A stretch of DNA of 64,000 nucleotides, taken from positions 48,072,949-48,136,948 of the forward strand of contig CM038052.1 of NCBI GenBank assembly GCA_021397845.1, given 5' to 3'. Positions 35,669-46,892 of the stretch are shown here, piece after piece. The notes under the pieces were generated by a model. The model saw nothing but the letters and a program-made list of their open reading frames with translations, did no database searches and was not told the origin of the DNA. The stretch comes from Areca catechu. Taxonomy: Eukaryota > Streptophyta > Magnoliopsida > Arecales > Arecaceae. A program made the translations under genes and the position numbers. Numbering within the stretch: the stretch's first letter is position 1; every line of letters starts with the position of its first letter.

Positions 35669-37327
35669 TGGTGCGGGCACCAGACTCAGAAGAAGACTTC
35701 AGAGCTCCATCTGGATCTCTGATTGACATTGCCCGAGAAATTAGGGTTTGTAATAAAGGTTGACCTGGTCAACCAGTTTATTTTTTTTATTTATTGAGTC
35801 ACCATTTAAATTTTGTTGAGTCATGTTGACTCAGTGCAAGTCCCAATGTGGTTTCAATTTGGTCCAAAATGGTGCCACATTTGTCTTCCAATCAAATCAA
35901 GGTTCAAGCAAGTGTAGGCCACACTCCAAGCCACACGCCCAGCCACACTCCAAGCACACGCCAGAGTCCAGGAGGCACCACAGAGGCATCCCAGTGTCAT
36001 GGTCCCCACATCCAAAGAAGAAAAAAATCAAATTGGAGGCTACTTTAAAGGAGGCGCCCATACCTGCCTATTTTACCTAAGCAAAGAAGGAAGAAGACTT
36101 CTCTTGGAGAAGAAATCAAAGAAGGACATCCAACCTACTCCTAATTGAAGTTCAAATCAAAATCAAAGTGCTTAACTTGGAGTGGAAGAAAAGAAGAAAT
36201 ACCATAAGAAGAAGAGGACTCCAAATCCAAATCCAACTCCAAAGGAGGCACCAAAAAATTCAAAAAAAATTCCTTTATGGCCGTCCCAATTTTTTTTGAA
36301 CTCTTGGTCGGCCAAGAGAGAAGATTTTCTACCTAATCTAGTGGTTAGAGGAGTTTAGTCCCACATGGGAATTTGTACAAGCTTGGAGAAAATTTTAGGT
36401 CTATATAATAGACCTCTCTTTGTAACTTTAAAAAATCAATAAAGAAAATTATTTTTTTGCTATTCTCTTGTGTTGAGTGACCTAGGTTTCTCTTCTTCCG
36501 CACTATTCTAAGTGTTGAGCTCCGTGAGGGGGTAATCCGGGTTCCATTGGAGCCTTGAGGAGGTGAGAGATCTCCATCTTTATCCAAAACCCTAGGTTAG
36601 CCACTTGAAATTCCAAAACCCTAGCCACCCTTCATTATTTTCAATCCATCAAACCCTAGATCCATCCATCTCCCACGGCCTCTCTCTCTCTACAAGTCCA
36701 GGCCGTCCACCTTCATCCAGATCCAGTCCGGCAACTTCAGATCCTGAGCAAGTTCCAAGGAAAATCACATCAACATCCAGGAGAATCCAGTTTTCAGCAA
36801 TTTCAATCTTCAAGTTCATCAACCTGGTAAATCTTTCCCTTGACTCTCTGATTCCATCAATTATTTTTCTTCTCTTCTAGATCTTGAGTTCAGGAGAAGC
36901 CAACCGGCCAAAGGACCAGTATTGGAGGATCCATTACGAAGATATCTGAATCCGGGATCCAACAATCTGCTCGGGAGAGTTCCTCCACCAAAATCTGTGA
37001 AAATCATTGTCTGGTTAGATAAACCATCTCTTCTCGTTATTTCTGTTCTTTTGAAAGTTCAGAGCGAAACCCTAGGTCTGGGAGTTTCTCAACCCCCAGC
37101 GATCCGTTGCTTCTGAACTACTCTGATAATTTAGTTTCCTTAAAATTGTGCTTTCAATTATCATATTAGTATCTTTTAATGTTAGGTTAACTTTTCTTTG
37201 ATTTGAAGCCAACTTCTACAAACATATAAAAACAACAAAAAAATTAGTTAATCTTAATTTACTTCCGCATCGCATTCCTTTATTTGTTCTGCATCATTTT
37301 TGGTATCAGAGCTTTCGTGCTGCATCA
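35669..37327 (+). repeat. 5' LTR of element C
   Basis: TGGTGCGGGCACC to GTGCTGCATCA. A TATA box CTATATAATA is at 36401-36410 and AATAAA at 36438-36443. The last 40 bases contain a primer-binding-site motif (37301-37312) that repeats 31 bases later as the real site outside the LTR. Small ORFs in the LTR (for example 36605-36880) occur in both LTR copies and are not considered genes. Confidence 0.9.
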
Positions 37328-37331
37328 ATTT

Positions 37332-37343
37332 TGGTATCAGAGC
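37332..37343 (+). promoter_or_regulatory. tRNA-Met primer binding site of element C
   Basis: TGGTATCAGAGC is complementary to the 3' end of plant initiator tRNA-Met and starts 4 bases after the LTR end. An identical motif is found inside both LTRs at 37301-37312 and 42424-42435. Confidence 0.9.
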
Positions 37344-38214
37344 CCTGTCAAGGGTTTCTGTTTGATTGCTTGTTTGAGTCCCTCTCTTTTTACTTTGTCT
37401 GCTCGAAGTAGACTCCCCAGGACGTCCGGTCCTAGGAACGAAGCGAGGTGCAAACCTCCTCTTCCCATTCCACGGGATGTTCCTAGGGCGTGTAGGGGAT
37501 CCGTTGGGTTACAACTTCATAGCAGAAATTGTAAACGGGGAAGTGCTCTGTTTTCAGCCCGTAATTGCCCTGTTGCAAGAATTATTTCTCACTACAGGTA
37601 ACTCCAAATTCGGTGATTTTTATTTTTATGAAACCAGTATAATTGAAACTATTTTGCATAATTTTCCTGTGATTTATTGGTTTCCGTGGGATTTTTGAGG
37701 ATTAAATTACTGCAACTCTGTTTTTGTATTTCTGCAATTCAATTATTTTTGAGTGATCATCTCTTAATTCATCTTAAGGGCATTTGAGCATCTAAGATAA
37801 GGGGAGGAGTTGATAACCTCTCCTTAGCCCAAAACCACCACCCACTCATTCGAACCTAAGCCTTTAATCTTAAAATTAATTAGACCTAATTTGCCCTAGT
37901 GGGCTAGGGACATCAACAAGTCGGGTCAAGGCTAGTGTTGAGTCAGTTTGTCTGGTTACTCTGTGTGTGCTTTGTACTCAGTGTCTAGAACGGTGTTTCA
38001 GGGATTCCATCCCGAAGGGCTTATGTGCTGGTCCGCCTACCTGGCCAATCTCTGATTGGTGTCTAGGATTGGCATTCAGGGACCTAACACTCCCCTTACA
38101 CCTGCCTGGCTGAGTCCTGAGTTACTACAGGCTAGCTTGCCACTCTGATTGGGCACCTAGTTTGGGCTCTAGGCCTAGTTAGCCCGTAGTCGTTTCAATT
38201 GAGTCTCATTTTGT

Positions 38215-39873
38215 GTGCTTGCTTGCATCATCATGTCTATCCGGAATGGAGTACCCTACCAACCTAGTCAAACCCAACCAGATTTAGAGGCCATGGTTAG
38301 AAATCTTACCGAAAGTATGACCAAAATGAGTCAGGACATGAATGAGGGTTTTTCCCAGTTTAGGGATCGAGTCCAAGTACTTGAGAAACGTAGACATCAA
38401 AATTGGACCTCTGATCCAAAAGTTAATAGGCCCCAACCTCACCCGTGCCAGGAACCTAGGAGGACCTTATACCGTGATCCCGAGCATAACCTTAGGAAGC
38501 CTAACCATGATATCTATAGTGTGGATCGTGTCTATGAGAGGTCCTTACAATATTCTAGACCAGTCACTCAACAACCCAAGTCTTCTAGATCAAACCATTT
38601 AGATCCACACCCATGCCCAAGTAAGGTCTCTACTAGCTTGAAACCCAGTGTGACCCAGGTTCCTATATCTCAAGAATGTTTGTTTTGTGGAGAAAGAGGC
38701 CATAAATCTAGTCAGTGCCCATGCATAGGACTGGCTTGTGCACAGCTAAGTGGTAAGAATCCTAAGGATGACATTAATGAGGGAGAACCCAAGCCTACCA
38801 ATGAGGAAGAACGGTTAGGTATGACAAGCCTAGAATCAGTTGACCCGATTACCACTGACCCGAAACCCATTGAAGATGGCATCGAGGAAGTATATGATGC
38901 TGGCTTGAGTCTAGTTGATGAATATGAGGGGGAAGAACTTGAAGAATGTGACATTGATACTATTGGTTCCTTACCTGAGGAGACCTTGGAAAGCAACCAA
39001 CTGGTAGGACCTAGTTCATAAATTCAAGAGATTTGTGAGAACCAGGTTCCTTTAGTCAAATACCCCCAAGAAGAACTCATAGTGTTAGCCCGAGCTATTA
39101 GTTCGTACCCTCTAATGACAGTCATTCCCCAAGTACCAATTGAAGATCTTTGCACTGAACTGTTTAAGTTTGCCCACCCTATGGTAGATCCTCTCCTTAG
39201 GATGACTGAATCAAGCCTCTTACAATTGGACCTTGTCCCATGCTCAACCACTAAGGTCTCTCTCGTAATCTCAGTTGGACATCCTTTTCTTGAGCGGATT
39301 GATTCACCCAGTCCTGTAGAAGTCCTCCTTATGACCCCAGACCCCTTCCTTCGCAAGACTGACCTACCCTTCTATAGAGTATACCTTTCCTCACCCATAG
39401 GTCAAATTTCATGTCTTGAGGTCATCATCCATAGGCCCTTCCATGAATCATTCTCTAATCCAGTTCTTAAGAAAGTGGATCATAATTTGCTTAGAGAACA
39501 AACCTTAACTATTGCAATCACATGTCCTAGGCTATTTCTCGAACTATCTCTTGATCCATTCCTGGGAGTAGCAAACTTTTCCTTTCGTAAAGATGACCAG
39601 TCGACACTCATAGATCACCATTCAAACATTCAGGTCACCACCTTTAGTCAACAGGTAATTCGAGACCCCACCTCATATCTCCTCCCTTTCTCTAGGACTT
39701 CCAATGCTTCTTACGCCATCCAAGTATACTTTGTCGAAGTCTTTAGAGTGGACCACGTGTCAGAATCTATTAGGTTTGCCACCTACTTCTGGAAGACCTT
39801 ATGGCACCTACTAGGCACCCATGATAAGTTTTCATGCTCTGCATGCCATCCTCCGACCCAAGGTCAAACCTAG
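38215..39873 (+). pseudogene. Gag-like protein with zinc knuckle and long C-terminal extension (element C), one in-frame stop
   Basis: One frame runs from the ATG at 38215 to 39873, interrupted only by TAA at 39019-39021; the alternative ATG at 38233 (MSIRNGVPYQPSQ) would also fit. Features in order: amphipathic segment MVRNLTESMTKMSQDMNEGF (about residues 30-50), one PRRTLYRDPEHNL unit, a zinc knuckle CLFCGERGHKSSQC (pattern CX2CX4HX4C; about 38676-38717), SLVDEYEGEE (about 38909-38938), and after the stop an extension of about 280 residues ending near RFATYFWKTLWHLLG. Knuckle and position identify the first part as nucleocapsid-like Gag. The extension resembles the same part of element A and no family I know. 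Readthrough or independent translation of the second part cannot be judged. Confidence 0.7.
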
Positions 39874-40082
39874 AGAGCCATAGTTTGTTAGGTTTAGGCC
39901 TAGGGTTCCTTTGGAATAAAGTCCATTCTTTAGGAATATGTCGTCAGTCTAGTTTAGTTTTCTTGACCCTTTACTAGGCTTTGGCTCAGATTTTGGTTTG
40001 ATTGAGAGCACCAGGAATTGGGATTTGTATTTTGTCAAGGGCTGAAATTGCGTTCAATGTTTCGATCAATAGGTCTATAGGC

Positions 40083-40850
40083 TAGAGTCCCTTTGAAATT
40101 GTTCATGGATACAAGCCTCACACACCACTTGATCTGATTTCACTATTAGCCCACACACACAAGTCTCTTGATGCACTTGCATAGCATGTAAAGAACTTGC
40201 ATAAAGAAATTCATGCCAAAATAAATTTAAGTAATGAAACTTATAAGAAGTTGGCTGATTCTCAAAGGCGAGTCAAAACTTTTATTGAGGGAGACTATGT
40301 AATGATTAGGTTAAGGCCTGAACGGTTTCCTCCTGGAACCATTAGAAAGTTACATGCTAGAGGAGCTGGACCATTTAGAGTGGTGAAGAGAGTAGGATCC
40401 AATGCCTATGTGCTCGAGTTGCCTCCAGAACTAGGCATTAGCTCCACTTTCAACATTACAGACCAAGTAGAGTATAGAGAGCCAGCAGTGATTCCCAGTG
40501 AGCCTTCTGAACCTAATCCTGCTCTTGAGAGTGAACCCAACCCTGTGTGTCCACCAACAAACTGGCCTGTGAGGAAAGAGCAGATTGAAAAGATCCTGGA
40601 TGATCAGGTTATCTCTACTCGTAATCGAGGATACCAAAGATACCTGGTCCACTGGCAAGGAAGGCCAGATTCTGATGACTCTTGGATCTCCCGAGAAGAA
40701 TTACAAGAATTGGACCCAGACCTCTTGGAGAGATACCAGAGCCAACTTGATCCATACTCGACAAGGTCGAGTTCCTCCCACCCTGGGAGAATTGGTGCGG
40801 GCACCAAACTCAGAAGAAGACTTCAGAGCTCCATCTGGATCTCTGATTGA
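40083..40850 (+). pseudogene. Orphan integrase C-terminal domain plus chromodomain (element C)
   Basis: The remnant begins within the integrase tail (SPFEIVHGYKPHTPLDLI near 40088), has a TAG at about 40181 and is then open from 40197 to 40850. It shows the GPY/F-type module (FIEGDYVMIRLRPERFP, GAGPFRVVKRVGSNAYVLEL) and a complete chromodomain with VEKI-like EQIEKILDDQ, YLVHWQGRPDSDDSW and LLERYQ, whose aromatic residues at Y (GYQRYLV) and W (HWQG, DDSW) are kept. The end (SSSSHPGRIGAGTKLRR) crosses into the 3' LTR. The catalytic D,D,E core is absent. If translated from 40197 it could make a chromatin-binding protein without enzyme activity; that is inference. Confidence 0.8.
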
Positions 40851-42450
40851 CATTGCCCGAGAAATTAGGGTTTGTAATAAAGGTTGACCTGGTCAACCAG
40901 TTTATTTATTTTATTTATTGAGTCACCATTTAAATTTTGTTGAGTCATGTTGACTCAGTGCAAGTCCCAATGTGGTTTCAATTTGGTCCAAAATGGTGCC
41001 ACATTTGTCTTCCAATCAAATCAAGGTTCAAGCAAGTGGAGGCCACACTCCAAGCCACACGCCCAGCCACACTCCAAGCACACGCCAGAGTCCAGGAGGC
41101 GCCACAGAGGCATCCCAGTGTCATGGTCCCCACATCCAAAGAAGAAAAAAATCAAATTGGAGGCTACTTTAAAGGAGGCGCCCATACCTACCTATTTTAC
41201 CTAAGCAAAGAAAGAAGAAGACTTCTCTTGGAGAAGAAATCAAAGAAGGACATCCAACCTACTCCTAATTGAAGTTCAAATCAAAATCAAAGTGCTTAAC
41301 TTGGAGTGGAAGAAAAGAAGAAATACCATAAGAAGAAGAGGACTCCAAATCCAAATCCAACTCCAAAGGAGGCACCAAAAATTCAAAAAAAATTCCTTTA
41401 TGGCCGTCCCAATTTTTTTTGAACTCTTGGTCGGCCAAGAGAGAAGATTTTCTACCTAATCTAGTGGTTGGAGGAGTTTAGTCCCACATGGAAATTTGTA
41501 CAAGCTTGGAGAAAATTTTAGGTCTATATAATAGACCTCTCTTTGTAACTTTAAAAAATCAATGAAGAAAATTATTTTTTTGCTATTCTCTTGTGTTGAG
41601 TGACCTAGGTTTCTCTTCTTCCGCACTATTCTAAGTGTTGAGCTCCGTGAGGGGGTAATCCGGGTTCCATTGGAGCCTTGAGGAGGTGAGAGATCTCCAT
41701 CTTTATCCAAAACCCTAGGTTAGCCACTTGAAATTCCAAAACCCTAGCCACCCTTCATTATTTTCAATCCATCAAACCCTAGATCCATCCATCTCCCACG
41801 GTCTCTCTCTCTCTACAAGTCCAAGCCGTCCACCTTCATCCAGATCCAGTCCGGCAACTTCAGATCCTGAGCAAGTTCCAAGGAAAATCACATCAACATC
41901 CAGGAGAATCCAGTTTTCAGCATTTTCAATCTTCAAGTTCATCAACCTGGTAAATCTTTCCCTTGACTCTCTGATTCCATCAATTGTTTTTCTTCTCTTC
42001 TAGATCTTGAGTTCAGGAGAAGCCAACCGGCCAAAGGACCAGTATTGGAGGATCCATTACGAAGATATCTGAATCCGGGATCCAACCATCTGCTCGGGAG
42101 AGTTCCTCCACCAAAATCTGTGAAGATCATTGTTTGGTTAGATAAACCATCTCTTCTCGTTATTTCTGTTCTTTTGAAAGTTCAGAGCGAAACCCTAGGT
42201 CTGGGAGTTTCTCAACCCCCAGCGATCCGTTGCTTCTGAACTACTCTGATAATTTAGTTTCCTTAAAATTGTGCTTTCAATTATCATATTAGTATCTTTC
42301 AATGTTAGGTTAACTTTTCTTTGATTTGAAGCCAACTTCTACAAACATATAAAAACAACAAAAAAATTAGTTAATCTTAATTTACTTCCGCATCGCATTC
42401 CTTTATTTGTTCTGCATCATTTTTGGTATCAGAGCTTTCGTGCTGCATCA
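40793..42450 (+). repeat. 3' LTR of element C
   Basis: Nearly identical to the 5' LTR, including the internal primer-binding-site motif at 42424-42435, and followed directly by the target duplication CCCGG. The stop of the chromodomain ORF lies about 58 bases inside it. Confidence 0.9.
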
Positions 42451-42553
42451 CCCGGGAGGCTTCTTAGCCCTCTCACGGTCCTAGTTTGTTTAGGTGTTTT
42501 CCCTTTTCCAAATAACCTAGGGTACATCGAGACCGTCCAACATCAATTTGGTA

Positions 42554-44085
42554 TGATGGGGATCCAGGACATGTCCAGATTCTTTTTCTATTTTTTCTTA
42601 TTTTCTCATATTTTTTTTATTTTCGCCTATTCTCTCTACTCCACTTATTCCACTATTCTAGCTTTATCCCAAATTTATCCCCACCTTATTCTTACCTTAT
42701 TCCATCTTCATCCCGTGAATTTTAAAACCTCCTAAACCATAGCCCACCGCCTTGCCGCCCCCAGATCCGGGCTGCTCGACCCCCGGTCGCCCTCGCCGGC
42801 CCGCCAACCGGCCCCGCCCTCATTGGAAAATCGAAGTCCACCGCCCCCGCCCGTGGAAGACGAAGGGATGGCCATGGGAAGACCAACTGCCACCCCATGG
42901 CTGCCGCTGCCACCCGTCGTCGCCGGCCTATTGCTAGTCGCCCGCCTGCCCGCCGTCCGCCAGCCCATGCCCGGCTGCTGGAGGTCCTCGCCAGCACCCT
43001 TGGGCCCCACGCCTGTGGGACGACCAAACGGCATGCTTGTGCATGCCGTGCAGCCGTGCCGCCCCTATGCCACCACCGTCTGCCACCTGGCCGTCACGCA
43101 CCGTCCACCACCGTCCGCCGGCCAAAGTCCGGTCGCCAGAGGCCTCGCCGGTGCCCAGGGGTCCCCCATGGCCGTGGGAGACCAAACGGCATGCCCAGGG
43201 CATGCCGTGCCACCTCTGTGCTGTCGCCCCGCTGCAGCCACCGCCGGCCATCCGCCGCTCGCCATCCACCGGCCCCATCCGTCGCCCGCTTCCCGGCCGC
43301 CAGCCATCCGTCGGTTGCCACCGGAGATCATTCTCTTCCCGTGTGCACAACTACGAGAGGATTCCGCATGGATTTTGGAGAAGCCCAGTTTTCAAAGAAG
43401 CACTCTCTTCATAGCATTTCATCAAGCCGACATGCTTCCTAGAGCAGATCAGCACCAATATTGATGTAGCATGGATTTTGATATAGTCTATTTTTTTTTG
43501 GGTTGCTTGTAGGCTAAGTGAGGGGTTTGGTTTTTCTATATAAAGACCCCCTCCCCTCCTGTATTTCTCAGTTGATATGAAATTTTTGGTTTAGCCACTG
43601 GTTCTGGTTATGGTTCTGGGCTGAGGCCTATTTTGCATTCGTTCCCTGCTGTGTGTATTATGGGTTCGATGAGGGGTGTGAGGCCCTATTTATCCCTTAT
43701 CCCATCTTCTTATCCCCTCATGTCCTCTGAGAGTCATCCAAGTGGGATGCCTTTGCTATGTGCTATTGAGAGCCTTGCTGTGTGCATTATGGGTTCGATG
43801 AGAGCTCAGGGTAGTTGTGTGCTTTGATCCTTGACTTTCTGTGTGCGTCTCCCCGTTAGAGTGAGTCCCAGGGCCATGAGTTCTAGTTCCCAGTCTCCCA
43901 TCCCCATCCTTCCTCTGCCACCTCCACCAAGAAAATTGAAAAACAAAAGAGATCAGTTGTTTTAGAATTTTAGTTTTAGTTTCACCCTAGTCCCGGGAGG
44001 CTTCTTAGCCCTCCCACGGTCCTAGTTTGTTTAAGTGTTTTCCTTTTCCAAATAATCCAGGTATCATCGAGTCTGTCCTGCATTA
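42554..44085 (+). repeat. Right LTR of the LTR pair
   Basis: TGATGGGGATCC to CCTGCATTA (the final CA has become TA), then the target repeat GTGAC. It has CTATATAAAG near 43537. Both LTR copies contain palindromes such as GGCATGCTTGTGCATGCC (about 43029) and GGCATGCCCAGGGCATGCC (about 43189), each preceded by GGGA-GACCAAAC-like sequence, i.e. an internal duplication. Shadow ORFs (42823-43464 and others) come from GC-rich composition. Confidence 0.8.
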
Positions 44086-44090
44086 GTGAC

Positions 44091-44662
44091 CTTCCAGATC
44101 TATTGTTGCACCAGGTGTATCTATTCCCCAGAAATCCCAAATCGATCAGACCGTTGGAGTCCAAAAAGTCATTGAACTCCCTGGTTGCCACATTTTGGGA
44201 AAAGGGGACCCCTCCTCGCTTCTCCTCCACTTTGGTGATGCAGTTAAAATCCCCAATTGCAATTGTTGGGAGACCGTGGTTAATAACTTGAGACACCTCA
44301 TTCCAAAAATGTCTTCTCTTCTTGTAGCAGGTGCTAGCATATACCGCAGAGAGGATCCAAGACGGCCCATTATCTTCTGTTATGACCATGATTGCATTCT
44401 GCTCTGACCTATGAAGCACATCAATCCAGGCAACCCTTGTATCCCAAGCTACTACTATTCCCCTGGATAAACCCTTGGAGTCAATAGCATAGTGGTTCCA
44501 AGCACTGGGAAGGCAGCGCCGTATTCTTTGTAAAGATGGACCAGATAGACAGGTTTCCAATATAATACAAACATCAGGATGATGAAGAAGGTTTAACCTA
44601 CGATAAGTAGAGGCAAAGGAAGGTTTTCCAGCCCCTCTAACATTCCATGATAATATCTTCAT
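44091..44662 (-). pseudogene. LINE ORF2 N-terminus: apurinic/apyrimidinic-type endonuclease
   Basis: The minus-strand ORF begins MKILSWNVRGAGKPSF, the usual start of plant L1 ORF2. It holds the asparagine of WNVRG, the glutamate of CIILETCLSG, and AIGDFNCI, and reaches YTWCNNRSG where the LTR pair interrupts it. The frame continues across the insertion at 34132 (SRVCERLDRA), so the two halves form one domain. The enzyme nicks target DNA to prime reverse transcription. The last codons of the track through 43982 are read-through into the LTR. Confidence 0.9.
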
Positions 44663-44674
44663 ACAAGGAGAAAC

Positions 44675-46892
44675 CTAACCCTTGGACGACCCCGACCCTA
44701 GGGAGTTCGCACAATTTCCCTCTTCAACAGCAGGCATAAAGCCATCCTTTTCCACCCGAGGCATCATGACCTCTTGAAACAGGGCCACTTTCAGCTGCCC
44801 CACAATATCATCATGAAGTGGGGTTCTCCAGTCCATCCCAATGCAGATCAGAATGTTCCCCATAGCAGACAGCCCACCCTCCTAGATAGCCGGAACAGAA
44901 GAAATCAAAGATGACAACCCCCCTTTCATGAGCTCCTTCTCCCCCACCCTCACCTCCTGCCTAGATAGGGCCGCCAACTCCTAAGGATTCCCATTAGAGC
45001 CCCCAACCCCAGCACCTTTCTTCTTCTTCTCTTCTCCCTTAAGTGATCTACCCTTTTTAACTCCCCTTACGACGCCCACAAAACCTACCCCTGAGTCATC
45101 CTGCTGGATAGAGTGCCCCTTGGATTCACCACCCCCAACAACCCCCTCCCCCACACCAAAGACCATCACAGCTTTTTCCTTTAGGCCCTATGCTACCCGA
45201 GCTCCCCCCTAGTTCCCACCACAGAGGGTCCCATCGCACCCCCTTCCACTCTCTGACACCCTGCGCCCCTCTTACCCACCTGCTCCCAACCCAAAACCAC
45301 CTTATTACCCCTAGTCACCCCCCCAGAGTGCCCACCTACAACCTCCCCTGAACCCCCATCCCCCCTTACCGTCGAATGTCCAACCTTAGCAGGTAAAGAA
45401 GTAGAAACATTGACTTGAGTCCCCTTTTGCCCCTCCATACAAGGATTAGAGTTACCGACCTTTATCACCGGGGGCGAAACCGACACCATCAATCTCCCCT
45501 TCTGACCCGCAAGTGGAGAGAGGCCAGCCTCAGTCCTGATAGATTTGGAGATAATCTTCACTGGGCCAGCAGGAGTAGAAGGTTGAAAAGCCGGTGGGCT
45601 ACGGCCCCGTTTCAAAACACCCGAGCCGAAGTCCACCATAACCGCATCCACTGGACTAGAATCGGCAAAGCCCACCTCCATACAGTCTCCCAGCCTAGCC
45701 AAAGGCCCGAAAATAGAGTCCTGTGGACCAGGCCCATGGGTATCATCATCTGGGTGTAGCTCCAGCGATCGGCGGTGCGCCACCTTGCATGGCTTCTACC
45801 ACCCATCAGAATCAGGTGGGGAACTCGGAGACGATGTTCCCACCATCGGTGAAGTCCTGGAGGGTGAAGAGGAGGGTAGATCCGAAGAGAATCTGCCAAC
45901 AACCCCTCCACCCTCAGCTTCTTTCCGGTCCTTTACAGGGGATCAAACCAACCGAGGTAGCCTAGATCTGGTTGTAAGCATCCATGGCCCGAATTTGGGG
46001 CAACTGCTACCTTGCACCTCAATATTCATGGCAGAGGCCACCCCCTGGATGCCGTCCAACACTCCTTTCCCCCTCTCCCTTTCTTTTCTCTCCCCCCCAG
46101 CTCAGAAATAATTGTAGCACAATCGTCTTCCTCATGACCGATGATTCCACATTTGAAATAGAGAGAGGGCAAATTTTTATAAACAAAGCACTGCCAGAAG
46201 GTTTTTGATTTACCTTATATGAGGAACCCAGGCTTCATCGGTTGAGCTGCATCCACCTCCACCCTCACCAGCGCGTAGCCAACCTTCTTTAGATGGTCTG
46301 TAAACCCATCAACAGAGATGGGTTTCCCAGCTTCCCTCGCCACAGCCATCATGGATGAAGGCTTCCAAAACTCCAGAGGCAGCCCAGGTAGTCTAAGCCA
46401 GACAACTACCTTCTGAATACACCTTTGCTCCGGGACAAAATTAGGCTCCCAATCCTCCATGGCCAGAAGCTGGCCATCGGCGAACCATGGCCCACCGGAG
46501 CGGACTGAGGAGCAGTCCCTTGTAGACTTCAGACGGACCACCAGATGGTCTTCTGCCAGAGGGATGACCTCCGGATCATAGGTCAACTCTGCCTTGGTAC
46601 AGATCTCCCTCCCAACTGCCACCGAAGACACTCGGCAACCCAGACTTTGAACCACCATAGCCAGACTAGCCCACTCTTTTCTTGCCTCCTCTAGCTCCGT
46701 CTCTGGCAGCTCCAACACCCTGGTAAAGTAGGCCTGAAGCAGCTCCAGGTCCTCAGCCGGTAGTCTGGGAGAGGACCAAATGGAACCCCATCCCGGGCCC
46801 TGAACCACCCTCGACCACGATCGTTCACCCTCACCTGAGTACCTTCCCTCCCTCCCCTCCTTCCCACTCGAATCGCTCGAATCCACCATGGC
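44675..46892 (-). pseudogene. LINE ORF1: DUF4283 domain and zinc-knuckle protein
   Basis: The likely start is MVDSSDSSGKEG at 46892, about 95 bases from the element's 5' end; an upstream in-frame ATG at 46973 is too close to the 5' end to be preferred. DUF4283-type sequence follows (LVVRLKSTRDCSSVRSGGPW, FVPEQRCIQKVVVWLRLPGL, VGYALVRVEVDA). After a frame change a knuckle reads YFKCGIIGHEEDDC near 46155-46115, with the first Cys of CX2CX4HX4C changed to Tyr. A Gly/Pro/Ser-rich tail runs to a stop at 44675, 10 bases or so upstream of ORF2. The protein would bind LINE RNA. Several frame changes make it non-functional. Confidence 0.8.

Larger units (their letters stand above)
35669..42450 (+). 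mobile_element. Non-autonomous chromovirus element C, complete with both LTRs
   Basis: LTRs at 35669-37327 and 40793-42450, primer binding site 37332-37343, leader to 38214, gag-like ORF 38215-39873, integrase tail with chromodomain about 40083-40850, polypurine-like CTGGGAGAAT just before the 3' LTR. The 5-bp target duplication CCCGG is at 35664-35668 and 42451-42455; the empty site can be read in the sister LTR at 43993-44000 (CCCGGGAGG). The internal region is only 3.5 kb and lacks protease, reverse transcriptase, RNase H and integrase core. LTRs differ at about 19 positions by eye, near 1 percent, so it is young. Confidence 0.9.
34138..44085 (+). mobile_element. Element made of two LTRs with only 8 bp between them (hosts chromovirus C)
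   Basis: Two copies of about 1.5-1.6 kb, both opening TGATGGGGATCCAGG, lie head to tail: copy 1 is 34138-35668 plus 42456-42545, copy 2 is 42554-44085. Between them is only ATTTGGTA (42546-42553), a stub of a primer binding site. The pair is flanked by GTGAC (34133-34137 and 44086-44090), so it inserted as one unit into the LINE endonuclease codons; orientation is taken from the primer-site stub and TATAAAG boxes. Copy 1 was later split by element C. The two copies differ by many substitutions and indels. Confidence 0.8.

Noticed and set aside
35823..36880. Small ORFs present in both LTRs of element C
   Set aside because: Shared only because the LTRs are nearly identical; they cross promoter and R regions and have no similarity to proteins I know.
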